Source: Sphingomonadales bacterium CG_4_10_14_3_um_filter_58_15
Lineage (GTDB): Bacteria > Pseudomonadota > Alphaproteobacteria > Sphingomonadales > Sphingomonadaceae
NCBI GenBank assembly: GCA_002783865.1
Contig: PFJE01000014.1
Coordinates: 1-36,440, forward strand
Length of the DNA stretch: 36,440 nucleotides
Reading direction: 5' to 3'
Below are positions 10,975 to 21,280 of the stretch, piece after piece; position 1 is the stretch's first letter; each line of letters starts with the position of its first letter. The notes beneath the pieces are model-generated. The model worked only from the letters and a program-made list of their open reading frames with translations. It did no database searches and was not told the DNA's origin. The position numbers and the translations under genes are program-made.

Positions 10975-11182
10975 CAAATAAAACAATCGCCGTAGGAATG
11001 GCAGCTTTCGCTAACTCCCTACCTAAAACCTGCCTTTCCGGAATCCACAACAGCCGCACCTTCTTGGATTGGCTGTTAAAGCACTCTGAATGCCCGCTTT
11101 CGTGCTCCCAAAAATCGTAAAGGAACGTCCAAAGTTGGGGCGATTGCAGAATCGCAGCTTCAGCATAATTTTATCGAACAGC

Positions 11183-12697
11183 CTAGATCAACCCAAGCTT
11201 CACCAACTCCTCATTGGCAAAAACCCGCCGGTCGGCTGCGTCCGGCATCACCTGCGCCTGCGCCCATTTCCAGTTGGCGAAATTCTGTTCATAGTCCCGC
11301 TTGACCCGCCGTTCGTCGAGATTGTTGGTTTTTCCCCAATGTCGGGTAAATGCGATCCCCGCATTATCCAGCGCCTCGACCACTTTCTTGTAGCCTTGAT
11401 GACTGGATTCGACGTTCGGCCCATCAAAGTCGATCACGACATTATCCGGCCAGTGCGCGGGCGCGAGCAGGCCCTTGGCCTTGCTGACAAAGCGCAAGGT
11501 GACGACCGTCCCGCCTCCCCCGCGCCTGAAACTATCAATAATCAAATCAAAGGCTTCACTCAGCTTGCTCCGGTCCATTGTCACCGATCCGTTGAACAGG
11601 CTGGCAATTGGCATATGCTCTTCGGTGGTATGTCCCCAGGTCGCGATCGCTGGCGGATCATCGACGTCGCGATTCTGGGGATAAGCCTGCTCCATCGCCA
11701 GCTGCAATATTTCCGCCTTGAAAAAATCGCTTTCCGCCATCGCCTTGCCGAGCAGTGTCAGCGCATCATAGCCGGCGCCCATGTCGCCGGGCGGTGGCGG
11801 GGGAATGCTGGCGTCGAACGGACGCTTGTAAAGAAATCGCAGCAGCGCTCTTTTGTCGAACGGGTCAAAGGGATTCAAAATAAGTTGTTGAAAATAAGGC
11901 TCTTCATCCAATCCGAAGGCGCAGGAAAATTTGCGAAATTCGCCGCGACACAGCCAGTCGATATGCTCGCGCTTTATCTTCGCCGCTTTCTGGATATTCT
12001 GCACCATGAAGATCGGATCAGTCTCGATCAGCATCGCCGTGACAAAGCCCATGGCGCCGACATGCAGTTGCGCGGCGGCAAAAATCCGGTCGCTGCGGAT
12101 GATCTCCGAACCGGTTTGCGCGATAAAATCATCCGACAGCACGCCTTGTTTCGGCTCAATCCATAAAATCCGCCCCGGCGTCACCAGTTGCACCGCCCGG
12201 ACATGGTCCTGAATACCGCCGGCCTGCCACACGCTGCCGTGGGTGCCGGTTGCGCAGGCGCCGGCAAAGCTCTGGCCATTGCTGGCCCCGCCAGTGCGCA
12301 GCGATCGGCCCATTTCCTCTGCACTTTCGTAAACTTCATCGACCGTTGCACCGGCCTGGACCAGCAGCAGGGCTTCCGCCGCGATGTCGCAATCCTGATG
12401 CACGTTCAGGGCCGACAGTTTGAAGGTCCGGTTGAGCCGCAAGGTCTCGACCAGCCAGCCATCCTCGACCACGTTGATCGGCGATGGGGACCAGCCCGCG
12501 CCGATCGGTCGCACCGGAATCTGATATTGCCTGGCCTCTTGCAGCAGGGCTAGCACGCTCTCGGCGACCCCTTTCAGATGCGCTCGACCGTTCATCTGCT
12601 CGCTGTTGGCCAATTCAACCCTGCTCTTGAGGTTGCAGGCGGCGGTCTGGTGATAATTGGCCCAGACTTGGTGGCCGAAATGAAGGACCCGCGCCAT
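11183..12697 (-). CDS. FAD-binding (FAD_binding_4 type) oxidoreductase, sugar-lactone oxidase-like
   Basis: RPIGAGWSPSPINVVEDGWLV, GGASNGQSFAGACATGTHGS flavin-binding motifs; likely start MARVLHFGHQVWANYHQT (12697). Confidence 0.8.
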   Translation of the reverse strand: MARVLHFGHQVWANYHQTAACNLKSRVELANSEQMNGRAHLKGVAESVLALLQEARQYQIPVRPIGAGWSPSPINVVEDGWLVETLRLNRTFKLSALNVHQDCDIAAEALLLVQAGATVDEVYESAEEMGRSLRTGGASNGQSFAGACATGTHGSVWQAGGIQDHVRAVQLVTPGRILWIEPKQGVLSDDFIAQTGSEIIRSDRIFAAAQLHVGAMGFVTAMLIETDPIFMVQNIQKAAKIKREHIDWLCRGEFRKFSCAFGLDEEPYFQQLILNPFDPFDKRALLRFLYKRPFDASIPPPPPGDMGAGYDALTLLGKAMAESDFFKAEILQLAMEQAYPQNRDVDDPPAIATWGHTTEEHMPIASLFNGSVTMDRSKLSEAFDLIIDSFRRGGGGTVVTLRFVSKAKGLLAPAHWPDNVVIDFDGPNVESSHQGYKKVVEALDNAGIAFTRHWGKTNNLDERRVKRDYEQNFANWKWAQAQVMPDAADRRVFANEELVKLGLI

Positions 12698-13029
12698 CAG
12701 GCTTCTCCCACATCGGAATCGCCAGCATAGCAGCGATAGGCGATGCTGACCTTCCGGACGAAGCCAAAGGTCACAAGACAGATGATGATCGCCGGTCCGG
12801 TCATGAAAAATCGCATATCGTTGATGCCAAGCCGCGAACAATCATCTGCTTGCATGGATCGCCCGCGACGCGAGGCAAAACCCCAGGCCAAAATCGTGAT
12901 CTCTATGGTCTTGCCGCCAATCGGTCGTGGATCGGCGACCGCCAGGCAAGCGTCACCCCATTGCGCCATAATCTGCCCCAGCAACAGCAACACCAGTATG
13001 ATGATCAGAATCAGTGACCAAAATGCCAT
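12697..13029 (-). CDS. Small predicted membrane protein of unknown function
   Basis: 110 aa with two hydrophobic stretches; stop overlaps the start of the downstream oxidoreductase (coupling). Confidence 0.5.
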   Translation of the reverse strand: MAFWSLILIIILVLLLLGQIMAQWGDACLAVADPRPIGGKTIEITILAWGFASRRGRSMQADDCSRLGINDMRFFMTGPAIIICLVTFGFVRKVSIAYRCYAGDSDVGEA

Positions 13030-13100
13030 GGTTTTCCCCCAATTTTATCCTGCACCCATGAATAGTTTGCGGGACGAGCCGCCCGCTGTATAGGATAAAA

Positions 13101-14291
13101 ATGCATATCCATAAATTGCTGACAGACAATCAGGACATCGCCGATATCTGCGCCCGTTTTGCGACGGCCGATTTCATCACGGTTGATACCGAATTCATGC
13201 GCGAGAATACTTACTGGCCGATTCTCTGCCTGATCCAGATTTCCGATGGCAAGGAAGCCGCCGCGATTGACCCGCTGGCCAAGGGTGTCGATCTCGGCCC
13301 GCTGCTCGAACTGATGGTCAACAATGAAGACGTGCTCAAGATTTTCCACGCCGGCGGCCAGGATGTCGAAATCATCCACAATCTGACCGGCAAGACGCCG
13401 CACCCGATCTTCGACACCCAGATCGCCGCCATGGCGATCGGACAGAGCGAACAGATCGGCTATGCCAATCTGGTCGACAGCTGGCTCGGGATCACGCTGG
13501 ACAAGGGCGCCCGGTTCACCGACTGGTCGCGACGCCCGCTCAATGCCCGCCAACTGGAATATGCCATCGCCGACGTCACCCATCTCGCGACAATCTTTCC
13601 AATGATGCTGGAAAAATTGAAGGAGACCGGTCGCGGCCGATGGATCAACGCGGAAATGGAAAAGCTCGCCGATCCCGAAAATTATGTCAACGATCCGGAA
13701 AAAGCGTGGCTCAGGATCAAGTCACAGGGCCGCAATCTGGACATGCTCGGCAGACTGAAAGCCCTCGCCGCCTGGCGGGAACGGGAAGCGCAGTCCAAGG
13801 ATCTGCCACGCGGACGGATCATGCGCGACGAAACGCTGGCAGACATTGCCGCTCATCCGCCCAAGGATCAGACGAAACTGGGCCAGGTCCGCGGGCTTTC
13901 GGCCGGATGGAAGAATAATGATATCGGTGCGCGCCTGATGGATATTATTGATCAGGCGGAGCCACTGTCCCGCGATGACCTGCCGCTAAAAATTGGCCGC
14001 CGCCCGAAAAATGGCAAGTCCAATGCGCTGGTCACTGACCTGCTCAAATTGCTGCTCAAAATCCGCTCGGCGGAAATGAATGTCGCGTCGCGCCTGCTCG
14101 CCCGTGCCGATGATCTGGAACGGATCGTCGCCGGCGAACGCGAAGACGTGCCGCTGCTGGAGGGCTGGCGCTACGAGGAATTTGGCCGGGATGCGCTGGA
14201 TCTGGTCGAGGGCCGGGTGAGCTTCACGGTCAAGGACGGCAAGCTCAAAATGACTCATCAGCAAGAGGGCGACACTGCGGAAGCGGAGTAG
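13101..14291 (+). CDS. rnd: Ribonuclease D
   Basis: FITVDTEFMRENTYWPILCLIQI, KIFHAGGQDVEII, DTQIAAMAIG, YAIADVTHL exonuclease motifs; HRDC-like C-terminus. Confidence 0.95.
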   Translation: MHIHKLLTDNQDIADICARFATADFITVDTEFMRENTYWPILCLIQISDGKEAAAIDPLAKGVDLGPLLELMVNNEDVLKIFHAGGQDVEIIHNLTGKTPHPIFDTQIAAMAIGQSEQIGYANLVDSWLGITLDKGARFTDWSRRPLNARQLEYAIADVTHLATIFPMMLEKLKETGRGRWINAEMEKLADPENYVNDPEKAWLRIKSQGRNLDMLGRLKALAAWREREAQSKDLPRGRIMRDETLADIAAHPPKDQTKLGQVRGLSAGWKNNDIGARLMDIIDQAEPLSRDDLPLKIGRRPKNGKSNALVTDLLKLLLKIRSAEMNVASRLLARADDLERIVAGEREDVPLLEGWRYEEFGRDALDLVEGRVSFTVKDGKLKMTHQQEGDTAEAE

Positions 14292-14346
14292 CAAAAAGCG
14301 GTCGTTATTTGTCCCGGTCAACCAAGATAGAGACTGGATCAACCGC

Positions 14347-14447
14347 CGTCATTGCGAGGAGCCGAAGGCGACGCGGCAATCAAGAGCGTCTTGCCGCCAT
14401 CGTCGGTGATTACCGCTCTGGATTGCGTCGCTGCGCTCGCAATGACG
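14347..14447. repeat. REP-like inverted repeat (CGTCATTGCGAG... family)
   Basis: CGTCATTGCGAGGAGCCGAAGGCGACGCGGCAATCAAGAGC ... GCTCTGGATTGCGTCGCTGCGCTCGCAATGACG, imperfect inverted arms between rnd and ppx. Confidence 0.75.
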
Positions 14448-14484
14448 TCCTTGGTGCAAGGGAATATCCATCAAAGCGGACTAG

Positions 14485-16005
14485 CTATTCGGCCGTCATT
14501 ACCGGTTCCAGTCCCATGATATTGGCCAGATGCCCATGCCGTTTGGCAACCGCGTCGCCATATAGATGGACCAAATCACCGGCGATCGTGAGTTCCAGCT
14601 TTTTTCCCGTTTTCCGGATATGAGTCTGTTCCAGCGGATTGCGGGTTCCGCCGCTTAGCCGCTGAGCCAGCCGCATCGCCAGTCCCCAGCTGATCGCACG
14701 CTGCGTTGCCGCTTCGCTGGCGAGTTTGCCGCCACCCGGGAAGACATGTGTGCCGCCGCCGAAACTGGTGTAGAGCGCCTGCCCCAGCATCTCGCGTTCC
14801 GGGCCGCTGATGCCAACCCAGTTGCCGTGCAGCCCGATTTCCAGTCCGCGCTCGGCGCGAAAATTGGGATTGGCGCGCCAGGCGACATCACCCAGATTGC
14901 AGGCCGCCTGACGGATCCGATGCCAGTCGACCGGGTCGTCAGAAAAAATTTCGGCGATCCATTTGCCCAGCAATTTGCTGTTCGCGGGAAAACGGGATTG
15001 CGCCGCTCCGGCGTCTTCTGTGCCCAGCAACAGCGGATCCCGCGCCGCTTCCTGCTTACTGATATGCTGGAACAACAGGCCTTCCCGCACCCCATAAGCG
15101 GAAACGACCATCTTGCTGCTGTTCAGATAGCGCACCAGCATTGACAACAGCCATGCTGCATCTTTCAACGTCGGTATCCGGGATGTGGAGAGACCGGGGA
15201 CATTTTTCAGCTTGTCCCGGTTCAAACGCGCCAGTCGGCTGACCAGCCGCTGCGCGCGCCGCGGTTCCATTTCGTAATTGTGGATAACAGGGAGCGGATA
15301 ATTGCTGTCGAACATGTCGAGCCGGGCCAGCGAGCGCCACGATCCACCAACCAGATAAAAGGGCAATTCTTGCGCCTGCTTTTCCCAGCCGGTTTTCTTC
15401 AGCATTTTGCGCACCTGGCGTTTCAGCCTGTCCTGTCCCTGGCTTCGTAAATCGGCAACCCTGAGGACCCCGAGCGGAAAGGAAAAGCGTTCCAGCACTT
15501 CACCCTTATCGATCAAGGCGAGTTCGAGGCTACCGCCGCCAAGATCGCCAACGATGCCTTTCGCATCCGGGATGCCGGAAATGACGCCGAGCGCGGCCAA
15601 TTCCGCTTCTTCCTCGCCTTGCAACACCTGCACATCATAGCCGATGGCACGCGCCGCTTTTAGCAGATCCTTGCCATTGCTGGCATCCCGCACCGCGGCT
15701 GTGGCAAAGCTCTTGATGCTGTCGACTTCCATTTCGGTGCTCAAGCGATGAAAGCGTTTAAGCCCGCGAATCGCCAGCCGCATCGAATCCTCGCCAATCG
15801 CACCGGTCGTCGACAATTCCTTGCCGAGCCCGGCCATCACCTTTTCATTGAACAATATCGCAGGAACCCGGACCGGCCCCTGATACACAACCAGGCGAAT
15901 CGAATTGGAGCCGATATCGACGATCGCGGTTCGTTGGCTGTTGTGTTTTTTCCGCCCCTGGACAAAGCGGGATATGGTATCTTTTTCGATCAGCACCTCT
16001 GTCAC
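14485..16005 (-). CDS. ppx: Exopolyphosphatase (Ppx/GppA family)
   Basis: AIVDIGSNSIRLVVY, GDLGGGSLELALID motifs; overlaps ppk1 by a few bases. Confidence 0.93.
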   Translation of the reverse strand: MTEVLIEKDTISRFVQGRKKHNSQRTAIVDIGSNSIRLVVYQGPVRVPAILFNEKVMAGLGKELSTTGAIGEDSMRLAIRGLKRFHRLSTEMEVDSIKSFATAAVRDASNGKDLLKAARAIGYDVQVLQGEEEAELAALGVISGIPDAKGIVGDLGGGSLELALIDKGEVLERFSFPLGVLRVADLRSQGQDRLKRQVRKMLKKTGWEKQAQELPFYLVGGSWRSLARLDMFDSNYPLPVIHNYEMEPRRAQRLVSRLARLNRDKLKNVPGLSTSRIPTLKDAAWLLSMLVRYLNSSKMVVSAYGVREGLLFQHISKQEAARDPLLLGTEDAGAAQSRFPANSKLLGKWIAEIFSDDPVDWHRIRQAACNLGDVAWRANPNFRAERGLEIGLHGNWVGISGPEREMLGQALYTSFGGGTHVFPGGGKLASEAATQRAISWGLAMRLAQRLSGGTRNPLEQTHIRKTGKKLELTIAGDLVHLYGDAVAKRHGHLANIMGLEPVMTAE

Positions 16006-18191
16006 ACCTTCTTCTTGCGACGGCGCAAGCTCAGGCGCGGAACCGCATTGCTCTTCTTGAGCGCCTTGCCGCGCCCGGAGAGCGACGGGTTGGTCATGAA
16101 ATAGCGGTGCAGGTTGAACGGCTTGTCCGAAGGCACCACCCGCGTATAGCTGCCGTCGGAATTTAGCTCCCAGCTCTGCTCGTCATCGATCAGATTGGCC
16201 ACCATGACCTGATCCAGTATCTGGTCGTGGACGGTGGCGTTGGTGATCGGCATCATATATTCGACGCGCCGGTCGAGGTTGCGCGGCATCCAGTCGGCCG
16301 ACGAAATATAAAGTTTCGCGCCGTCATTCGGCAGTTCCCGGCCATTGCCAAAGGCCCAGATACGGCTGTGCTCGAGAAAACGGCCGACCACCGACTTTAC
16401 CCTTATATGGTCCGACATGCCGGGGACATCCGGCCTCAGGCAGCAAATACCCCGGACCACGAGATCAATTTCGACTCCGGCATTGCTTGCCTGATACAGT
16501 TTCTCGATCAGCGCCGGATCGACCAGCGAATTCATCTTCGCCCAGACCATACCGGGCTTGCCAGCGCGAACATTGGCAATTTCCTGATCGATCAGTCCCA
16601 TCAAGTCATTGCGCATGTCCCGCGGCGACATCGAAATCAGTTCCAGCGCCTTGGGCTCGACATAGCCGGTGATATAGTTGAACAATTGCGCCGCGTCCCG
16701 CGCCGCCCTCGGGTCAGCCGTAAAGAAGCTGAGGTCGGTATAGATTTTGGCGGTGATCGGATGATAATTGCCGGTGCCGAAATGGCAATAGGTGCGATAG
16801 CCTTCCTGTTCCTTGCGCACGACCATCGATATTTTCGCGTGGGTTTTCCATTCGATAAACCCATAGACGACCTGTACGCCCGCGCGTTCCAGAGCGCTCG
16901 CCCAGAGCAGATTCTGCTCCTCGTCAAAGCGTGCCTTGAGCTCGACAATGGCGGTCACCGATTTTCCGGCTTCGGCGGCATCGATCAGCGCACGGATCAC
17001 GGCGGATTGCTTGCCGGCCCGGTACAGGGTCTGCTTGATCGCCACGACATCGGGATCGGCAGCTGCCTGCCGCAGAAATTCGATCACCACCTCGAAGGAT
17101 TCATAGGGGTGGTGGACCAATATGTCCTTGTCCCGAATCGCGGCGAAACAGTCGCCGCCATGATCACGGATTCGCTCCGGGAAACGGGGACTATAGGGCG
17201 TGAATTTGAGATCTGGACGGTCTTCGTCGACCAGGATATCGAGATCACCGACGCCGACCAGACCGTTGATCCGGCTTTCGGTAGCGCCGTCATGCAGCAG
17301 ATTCTCGCGCAACATCGCGACCACCGGCTCGGCGAGATGAGGCCCCATTTCCAGCCGGATCACATCGCCGCGGCGACGGCGTTTGATCGCGCTGCGGAAA
17401 TAGCGGACAAGGTCCTCCGCTTCCTCTTCCACCTCGATATCGCTGTCGCGGATGATCCGGAAAAGGCCGCTGCTTTTGACCTCATAGCCGGGAAAGAGAA
17501 TGTCGGAGAATTCCTGGATCACCGTCTCGACCGACACATATACCGCAGATTCACCGGGCAAACGGATGAAGCGGGGCAGACCGGACGGGATCATCACCAG
17601 CTCCCTGATACCAAGATTATCCGACTCGCGGACCAGGTCGAACACCAGGCTCAACCCCTTGTTGGGTATGAACGGAAACGGATGGGCCGGGTCGAGCGCC
17701 TGTGGCGTCAGCACGGGAAATATCTGGTCGATAAAATGCTGTCTGAGCCAGGCTTTTGACGCTTCGGTTAGCGCGCCCACATTCGACACGAAAATATCTT
17801 CATCGGCCAGCGTCTTCGATAGAGCGGACCACACCCGCTGTTGGTGCGTAATGAGTAAATCCGTTTGCGCTGCTATGGCGTCCAGCTGTTGCGTCGCGGT
17901 CAGGCCATCGGCGGAGCGCTCCTCGATCTTCTGACGATATTGTCCGACCAGGCCGGCAAAACGAACCATGAAAAATTCATCAAGGTTGCTGCCTGAAATC
18001 GACAGGAAGCGTAGCCGTTCGAGCAACGGATGGGCGGTATTTTCGGCCTCTTCGATCACCCGCTCGTTAAAGCCCAGCCAGCTTATTTCCCGATTGAAAT
18101 AGCGCTTGCTGCTATCCTCGACCGATAGAGAACCGACATCGTCCCCCGGCGATAGGTCCGCATCCAGCGACTCGGCAACAGGGTTTTCCAT
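16002..18191 (-). CDS. ppk1: Polyphosphate kinase 1
   Basis: RYFNREISWLGFNERVIEEA, LRFLSISGSNLDEFFMVRFAGL, HFGTGNYHPITAKIYTDLSFFTADP, SSADWMPRNLDRRVE. Confidence 0.97.
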   Translation of the reverse strand: MENPVAESLDADLSPGDDVGSLSVEDSSKRYFNREISWLGFNERVIEEAENTAHPLLERLRFLSISGSNLDEFFMVRFAGLVGQYRQKIEERSADGLTATQQLDAIAAQTDLLITHQQRVWSALSKTLADEDIFVSNVGALTEASKAWLRQHFIDQIFPVLTPQALDPAHPFPFIPNKGLSLVFDLVRESDNLGIRELVMIPSGLPRFIRLPGESAVYVSVETVIQEFSDILFPGYEVKSSGLFRIIRDSDIEVEEEAEDLVRYFRSAIKRRRRGDVIRLEMGPHLAEPVVAMLRENLLHDGATESRINGLVGVGDLDILVDEDRPDLKFTPYSPRFPERIRDHGGDCFAAIRDKDILVHHPYESFEVVIEFLRQAAADPDVVAIKQTLYRAGKQSAVIRALIDAAEAGKSVTAIVELKARFDEEQNLLWASALERAGVQVVYGFIEWKTHAKISMVVRKEQEGYRTYCHFGTGNYHPITAKIYTDLSFFTADPRAARDAAQLFNYITGYVEPKALELISMSPRDMRNDLMGLIDQEIANVRAGKPGMVWAKMNSLVDPALIEKLYQASNAGVEIDLVVRGICCLRPDVPGMSDHIRVKSVVGRFLEHSRIWAFGNGRELPNDGAKLYISSADWMPRNLDRRVEYMMPITNATVHDQILDQVMVANLIDDEQSWELNSDGSYTRVVPSDKPFNLHRYFMTNPSLSGRGKALKKSNAVPRLSLRRRKKKV

Positions 18192-18194
18192 GGG

Positions 18195-18812
18195 TTAAAA
18201 TTCCACCTTTTTGTCACTAACGTCAAAAAAACCGAGCGCCGATTTCGCAATCGACAAATTGATCGGTTTTTTGGCCTCGATTGCCAGCGCATCCATTTTT
18301 TCCGCCAATTGACGTACCATAGCATAAGACCGGACCATCCGTTTTTCCAGATAGCGCAATGCATCTTCGGATATGGTCAGACCGCGCATCGCGAAATATT
18401 TCTGAAACAGCCCGTCAATCATCGCCTGATCCGGCGCGCCGATTTCCAGATGCAGCGACGCGGCGAGACGGGATTGCAGGTCCGGCAGCACGACGTCCCA
18501 TTGCTTCACCGGCCGCGCCGAGACCAGCAGCAGCGGCCTGTCCTCGTTATTCGCGCGGTTCCAGAGATGGAATATCTCGACATCCTCATGGTCCGCAGCA
18601 TCATCAAGGCAAAGGCCACCGCTGTCCGTGACAAATGCCGCCGCCATCGTGGTTTTGCCAGAGGCAGCCGGACCAGTCAAAATCAACGTGTTGTGCGGCC
18701 AGTCGCGCCAGTGCTGCAAATGACGATGTACCTCGGCATTGGCAGCGGTCACCAGATAGCCGCCCTGGTCGGGCGACGGTTTTTGTTCAAGAGGAAGGGC
18801 AATCTGACTCAC
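18195..18812 (-). CDS. DnaA-related regulatory ATPase (HdaA-like)
   Basis: LILTGPAASGKTTMA Walker A, LCLDDAA, ARPVKQWDVVLPDLQSRLAAS, DnaA domain III-like; lacks the DnaA DNA-binding domain. Confidence 0.8.
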   Translation of the reverse strand: MSQIALPLEQKPSPDQGGYLVTAANAEVHRHLQHWRDWPHNTLILTGPAASGKTTMAAAFVTDSGGLCLDDAADHEDVEIFHLWNRANNEDRPLLLVSARPVKQWDVVLPDLQSRLAASLHLEIGAPDQAMIDGLFQKYFAMRGLTISEDALRYLEKRMVRSYAMVRQLAEKMDALAIEAKKPINLSIAKSALGFFDVSDKKVEF

Positions 18813-18824
18813 GGCCTCATTCCC

Positions 18825-20111
18825 CTACTGTCCGGAACGACTGATGCGCAAGGCGCCCGCTCCTTGCTGGACCTGCCAGCCTTGTGCCCGCAGGGCCTGG
18901 GCAAGAGCCGTAATATCACCTCTATAGGTCACGCTCATGACAGAAACGCCGCCGAGCGCGAGGCTCGACGTCGAAGCGGACGTGACTCCCGGGATCGAAC
19001 GCACCGCCGATTCTCCGCGGCCCACCGCGCCGACATCCGGGGTGTCAAATTGCAACGAGATACTGGTTGCGGCAGCCGACGCTGCCGATGGCGCATCGCT
19101 GCCGGTTCCCGACGAATCGGTGCCAGCCGGAGCGACCGAAGAAACACCCTCGCCACTCTCGACAGCCACATCCTCATCGATATCAAAATCCGCAAGATCC
19201 AGGTCATCGAGATTGAAAGGATCTTCGATGATCAGCGACTTGTCCGTCTTCAGAATGCCGCGCGTCAGGGCGCTGGCATAGATATTGTCCAGCCGCGCAA
19301 TCCCCTGGTCGAGCATCTCGGGAATATTTTCGCTGCGCTTCACTTTCAGGGTAAAACTGTCGATAAACCGGTTGTCCGGGCCATAGCGGGCGGTAAAGCG
19401 CCCGGTCACTGGCCCTCCAGGATAGGCATAGGTCAAGCGGACGATCGGTATGATGACATCCGCCGCACCAAATTGATCGAGGATGTTCCGCCACCAGCGC
19501 CGACTGGGCCGGTTGGCCTGCCCGGCGGTCAGCACCAGCGACTCACTATCCGATCCATAGGGACGAACATAATCGATCGCGCTGTCGCCGGAACTGAAGC
19601 GCGCCCAAGCCTTTTGCCATTCGGTGCGGTGTTCGAAAACCTGAGGCGAGCCCCCGCTCCACATGATCGGCAGCACCAGCAGCGGCGGTGACCGCAATCG
19701 CCGACCGCCCACACCGAGGATCGATCCCGCCCTGGCCCGGTCGAACATGACGCCCAGCGTAGCGATATAGCGCTTCGGCCCGATCTGCTCCTGCTCGACG
19801 ATAATCGCCGAAACGATCGTATTCAGCGTCCCGTCGGTCAGGCCTTCGGTATCGCTGCCGTGGGTCCGCTTGTAGAGCATCTTCCAAGCTAGCCGCTGGG
19901 CTTCTTCCCAGCCCTTTTTGCGGGCCTCGATGGCGTTATCGCCATGGACATCCACCTTCACGCCCATGACTTCAAAATCACCGGTGCTGGCCAGCGGCGC
20001 AACCCCGCGTTCGGTGCCTTCCAGCTGGGCATAGACAACCGTACCCGCGAGCATGGTCACGACGGCAATGATGGCAGCGATCTTGATTTTGAAGTCAGTC
20101 AAAAAACTCAT
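18825..20111 (-). CDS. Exported protein, DUF2066-like
   Basis: N-terminal signal/TM (MSFLTDFKIKIAAIIAVVTMLAGTVVYAQ); position upstream of and divergent from purM; function inferred only. Confidence 0.55.
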   Translation of the reverse strand: MSFLTDFKIKIAAIIAVVTMLAGTVVYAQLEGTERGVAPLASTGDFEVMGVKVDVHGDNAIEARKKGWEEAQRLAWKMLYKRTHGSDTEGLTDGTLNTIVSAIIVEQEQIGPKRYIATLGVMFDRARAGSILGVGGRRLRSPPLLVLPIMWSGGSPQVFEHRTEWQKAWARFSSGDSAIDYVRPYGSDSESLVLTAGQANRPSRRWWRNILDQFGAADVIIPIVRLTYAYPGGPVTGRFTARYGPDNRFIDSFTLKVKRSENIPEMLDQGIARLDNIYASALTRGILKTDKSLIIEDPFNLDDLDLADFDIDEDVAVESGEGVSSVAPAGTDSSGTGSDAPSAASAAATSISLQFDTPDVGAVGRGESAVRSIPGVTSASTSSLALGGVSVMSVTYRGDITALAQALRAQGWQVQQGAGALRISRSGQ

Positions 20112-20173
20112 TTGCGCCCTTTTGACGATTATGGCGTGGAAATCCAGCCGCGACTTGTCTAATCGCACAAGTT

Positions 20174-21280
20174 ATGAGTGAAAAGCAAAATGAGCCGGAT
20201 TCCTACACCTATGCGAAAGCCGGTGTCTCCATCGCGGCAGGCAATGCCCTGATCAAGGCGATTGCGCCGCTGGCCAAAGCCACGGCCCGCGCGGGAGCCA
20301 ATGCCGAACTTGGCGGTTTCGGGGGATTTTTCGATCTCAAGGCGGCAGGGTATCAAGACCCTCTGCTGGTCGCTGCCAATGATGGTGTGGGCACGAAGCT
20401 CAAGCTTGCGATCGACCATGATCGCCATGACACGGTCGGAATCGATCTCGTCGCCATGTGCGTCAATGATCTGATCGTGCAAGGCGCCGAGCCGTTATTC
20501 TTCCTCGACTATTTTGCCACCGGCAAGCTGGAAAACGGCATCGCCGAACGGGTCGTGGCGGGAATAGCCGAAGGCTGCAAGATGGCGGGCTGCGCGCTGA
20601 TCGGCGGTGAAACGGCGGAAATGCCGGGCATGTACGCCGAAGGCGACTATGACCTCGCCGGTTTCTGTGTCGGCGCGGTGGAACGCGAGAAGGCCGTGAC
20701 GGGCGCGACGATTGCGCCGGGCGATATCCTGCTCGGCCTCGAATCCTCCGGCATTCATTCCAACGGTTTCTCGCTGGTCCGGCGACTCGCTGCGGACAAG
20801 GGCTGGAAAATGAATCGCCCTGCCCTGTTCAACCCCGACATATTATTGATCGAAGCGCTGATCGCGCCGACCCGAATCTATGTGAAATCGCTGCTGCCGC
20901 TGATGCAGTCCGGCCGGGTCAAGGCGCTCGCCCATATCACCGGTGGCGGTCTGCTGGAAAATGTCCCGCGCGTATTGCCCGATGGCATGCACGCCCATGT
21001 TGACGCGTCCAGCTGGGACCAGCCCCGCCTGATGGCGTTCCTGCAGGCACAGGGCAATATTGAGCCCGAGGAAATGGCGCGGACGTTCAATTGCGGAATC
21101 GGAATGGTATTGGCGGTCGCGCCGGATGAGGTCGACGCAATCACCGCAGATCTGGCAGCCGCTGATGAAAAGGTCCACCGGATAGGAGATGTTCGCGCGG
21201 GCACCAAAGGCTGCTCGGTGACAGGATCGCGCGGCATCTGGTCGGCAACGGATGACTGGACCGCGACCCACAATGGCTGA
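20174..21280 (+). CDS. purM: Phosphoribosylformylglycinamidine cyclo-ligase
   Basis: [85 protein letters not shown]. Confidence 0.97.
   Translation: MSEKQNEPDSYTYAKAGVSIAAGNALIKAIAPLAKATARAGANAELGGFGGFFDLKAAGYQDPLLVAANDGVGTKLKLAIDHDRHDTVGIDLVAMCVNDLIVQGAEPLFFLDYFATGKLENGIAERVVAGIAEGCKMAGCALIGGETAEMPGMYAEGDYDLAGFCVGAVEREKAVTGATIAPGDILLGLESSGIHSNGFSLVRRLAADKGWKMNRPALFNPDILLIEALIAPTRIYVKSLLPLMQSGRVKALAHITGGGLLENVPRVLPDGMHAHVDASSWDQPRLMAFLQAQGNIEPEEMARTFNCGIGMVLAVAPDEVDAITADLAAADEKVHRIGDVRAGTKGCSVTGSRGIWSATDDWTATHNG

Noticed and set aside
11090-12166. 358-aa + strand ORF opposite the FAD oxidoreductase
   Set aside because: Antisense shadow; the - strand has FAD-binding motifs.
16227-17759. 510-aa + strand ORF opposite ppk1
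   Set aside because: Antisense of a clear polyphosphate kinase; no recognisable domain and His/Arg/Asp-rich shadow composition.
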